Origin: Usnea hakonensis
Taxonomy: Eukaryota; Ascomycota; Lecanoromycetes; Lecanorales; Parmeliaceae
DNA: 54,959 bases
Assembly: GCA_013423325.1 (NCBI GenBank)
Contig: BLJB01000370.1
Location: 1 to 54,959, forward strand
Direction: 5' to 3'
The notes under the pieces are model-generated. The model was given only the letters and a program-made list of their open reading frames with translations. It was not told the DNA's origin and did no database searches. Shown here piece by piece: positions 53,863-54,959 of the stretch (its first letter is position 1; the number at the start of each line of letters is the position of its first letter). Both the position numbers and the translations under genes were made by a program.

Positions 53863-54582
53863 ATGGCCACTCGGGCTATTCAATGGACTCCTCACCCCCG
53901 CCTAGAAGATGACGTAAAGCCTCTTGTTCAGAAGGTCATTGACGGTATACCACCCGAGCATTTGGAGCCTCCCTCACCAAACGAGACATTCGACATAGCC
54001 GATGACGCCTGGACTCGCCTTCAGAACTACGCCTTTAGTCAAGGATTCGCTATCGTCATAGGCTCATGTGGAAAAGGGCGCAAAAGCTATCAATGTATCC
54101 ACGCGGAGGAAAAGACTCAGAATAATCGGAAGCTGGATGAGCATATCGGCGAAGGTAGTAACCGCAAGCAAGAGCTCACTCGGATTAGGAAGAAAGGCTG
54201 CAAATGGCGATGTATTCTCGCATGGAAGGATCCTTCTACTCGAGGAGGAGACAACAAGACGTGGGTCCTCGGTGTGGGCCACCAGGACCATTCCCACGAA
54301 ATGGTTCCCAATCCACTGTCCTATGATATACACAAGAAACGACAACCCGATTATGCGAAGGCAGTGGAGCTTGCCAGAGCACATCGAGCAAGCAATGTGC
54401 CCTATAAAGAGTCGGAAGCAATACTGGATAAGGCAGCACAGGCTGGCAAGAGTAGGAACTGTAGGCCTCAGGCGAAGCCTCACCTGGATAAGTCTCGCAC
54501 ACAAAGATCTGTCAATAAGTCGTTTAAAGGCATGCTTCTGGCACAGTCCAGCTGTCCGATGCGCAGTGTACAGGGAGTGTAA
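53863..54582 (+). CDS. FAR1-like zinc-cluster DNA-binding protein, probable Mutator-transposase fragment
   Basis: Single exon of 239 codons. Residues about 43-150 form a FAR1/WRKY-GCM1-type fold: F-x-I-A-D-D-A-W-T-R-L-Q-N-Y-A-F-S-Q-G-F, a first Cys in S-Y-Q-C-I-H, a K-G-C-K-W-R-C strand, then G-H-Q-D-H-S-H-E-M supplying the His pair. After it comes a basic helix region (H-K-K-R-Q-P-D-Y, K-E-S-E-A-I-L). In fungal Mutator-like (MULE) transposases this domain is followed by a D-D-E catalytic domain, which is missing here: the frame ends at 54,582 and nothing catalytic follows. It is either a truncated transposon or a domesticated regulator. No RIP signature is visible, so it is likely single copy. 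Confidence 0.6.
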   Translation: MATRAIQWTPHPRLEDDVKPLVQKVIDGIPPEHLEPPSPNETFDIADDAWTRLQNYAFSQGFAIVIGSCGKGRKSYQCIHAEEKTQNNRKLDEHIGEGSNRKQELTRIRKKGCKWRCILAWKDPSTRGGDNKTWVLGVGHQDHSHEMVPNPLSYDIHKKRQPDYAKAVELARAHRASNVPYKESEAILDKAAQAGKSRNCRPQAKPHLDKSRTQRSVNKSFKGMLLAQSSCPMRSVQGV

Positions 54583-54959
54583 TCATAGAGCTCCACCGTC
54601 ACCGTCACCGTCACCAAATTTTTTTTCTCAGGCCCCCGGAGGGAGGTTCTGCCAAATTTTTTCAAGCCTCCTACCTACCTCCCTGCTTGCTTGCTTGCCT
54701 ACCTACTTGCAGGCCTACTCGCAGGCATAAAAAAAGTGGGATCAGCCTAGTTACTACTGTCGTTATCTCATGGTACAGAGTACTGTCATACACCAAGTCT
54801 GGACGAATCCTAGGTTTTTTCATCATTTCCCGGTCATAGCCCGATTTGAACCGTGCACCTTCTGGTGAAAGCCACCCTTCGGATTCTATGCCATGAGGCT
54901 TCATTGCAGTGTAACGTCCTATTTACATATATAATTCGTGAAAGAAAGAAGCCATAAAT
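54583..54959. other. 3' flank to window end
   Basis: Holds a (CACCGT)3 repeat at about 54,593-54,614, tetranucleotide CCTA/CTTG runs at 54,667-54,725, and a weak tRNA-like stretch on minus at about 54,835-54,893. No supported gene. Confidence 0.5.

Noticed and set aside
54835..54893. tRNA-like stretch on minus (box B-like GGTTCAAATC, 6 of 7 acceptor pairs)
   Set aside because: T-stem does not pair, no proper D arm or anticodon arm; likely chance or a decayed tRNA-derived fragment.

Overview
The window is nuclear DNA of a filamentous ascomycete (Pezizomycotina). The evidence is a repeat island destroyed by RIP (repeat-induced point mutation), many 50-110 nt introns with GTRNGT donors and CTRAC branch points, and typical fungal genes (self-sufficient CYP505, saccharopine dehydrogenase of the alpha-aminoadipate pathway, fungal CorA-like and F-box proteins). 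The class cannot be decided from sequence alone. Exon borders below were read by eye and checked for frame; they are not supported by transcripts.

Positions 1 to about 16,210 are an AT-rich island. The dinucleotides CA and TG are almost absent while CG persists, as expected of saturated RIP. Conceptual translation still shows at least three wrecked Ty3/Gypsy elements: one on the minus strand running off the left edge (LTR end at 5523), a second minus-strand one (pol about 6900-9350), and a plus-strand one (integrase and chromodomain-like end, about 12,540-14,160). A 44-bp tandem array lies at 11,848-12,063. The island ends sharply at about 16,190-16,215, followed by nested inverted repeats.

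Positions 16,805-24,785 hold a small group that looks like secondary metabolism: a trans-acting-type enoyl reductase and a CYP505 P450-reductase fusion, both on minus, then a divergently transcribed MFS exporter. No polyketide synthase is present. The CYP505 gene needs an intron beginning AT instead of GT, which looks like a RIP-type change.

Positions 25,100-54,959 are mostly housekeeping and conserved hypothetical genes: uracil-DNA glycosylase (UNG1), saccharopine reductase (LYS9), an 85-aa three-exon gene, an F-box-like protein, a secreted GH20 hexosaminidase, a MICOS Mic26/27 subunit, a metallo-beta-lactamase-like protein, a Hep59/Tls1 spliceosome-associated protein, the ribosome-rescue GTPase HBS1, a small proline-rich membrane-like protein, a second F-box-like protein, a CorA-like membrane protein and a FAR1-like DNA-binding protein, probably from a Mutator-type transposon. 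A diverged repeat of about 210 bp occurs at 25,475-25,690 and 49,820-50,030. A poly-C tract with two Ns at 36,793-36,848 is a probable assembly join.
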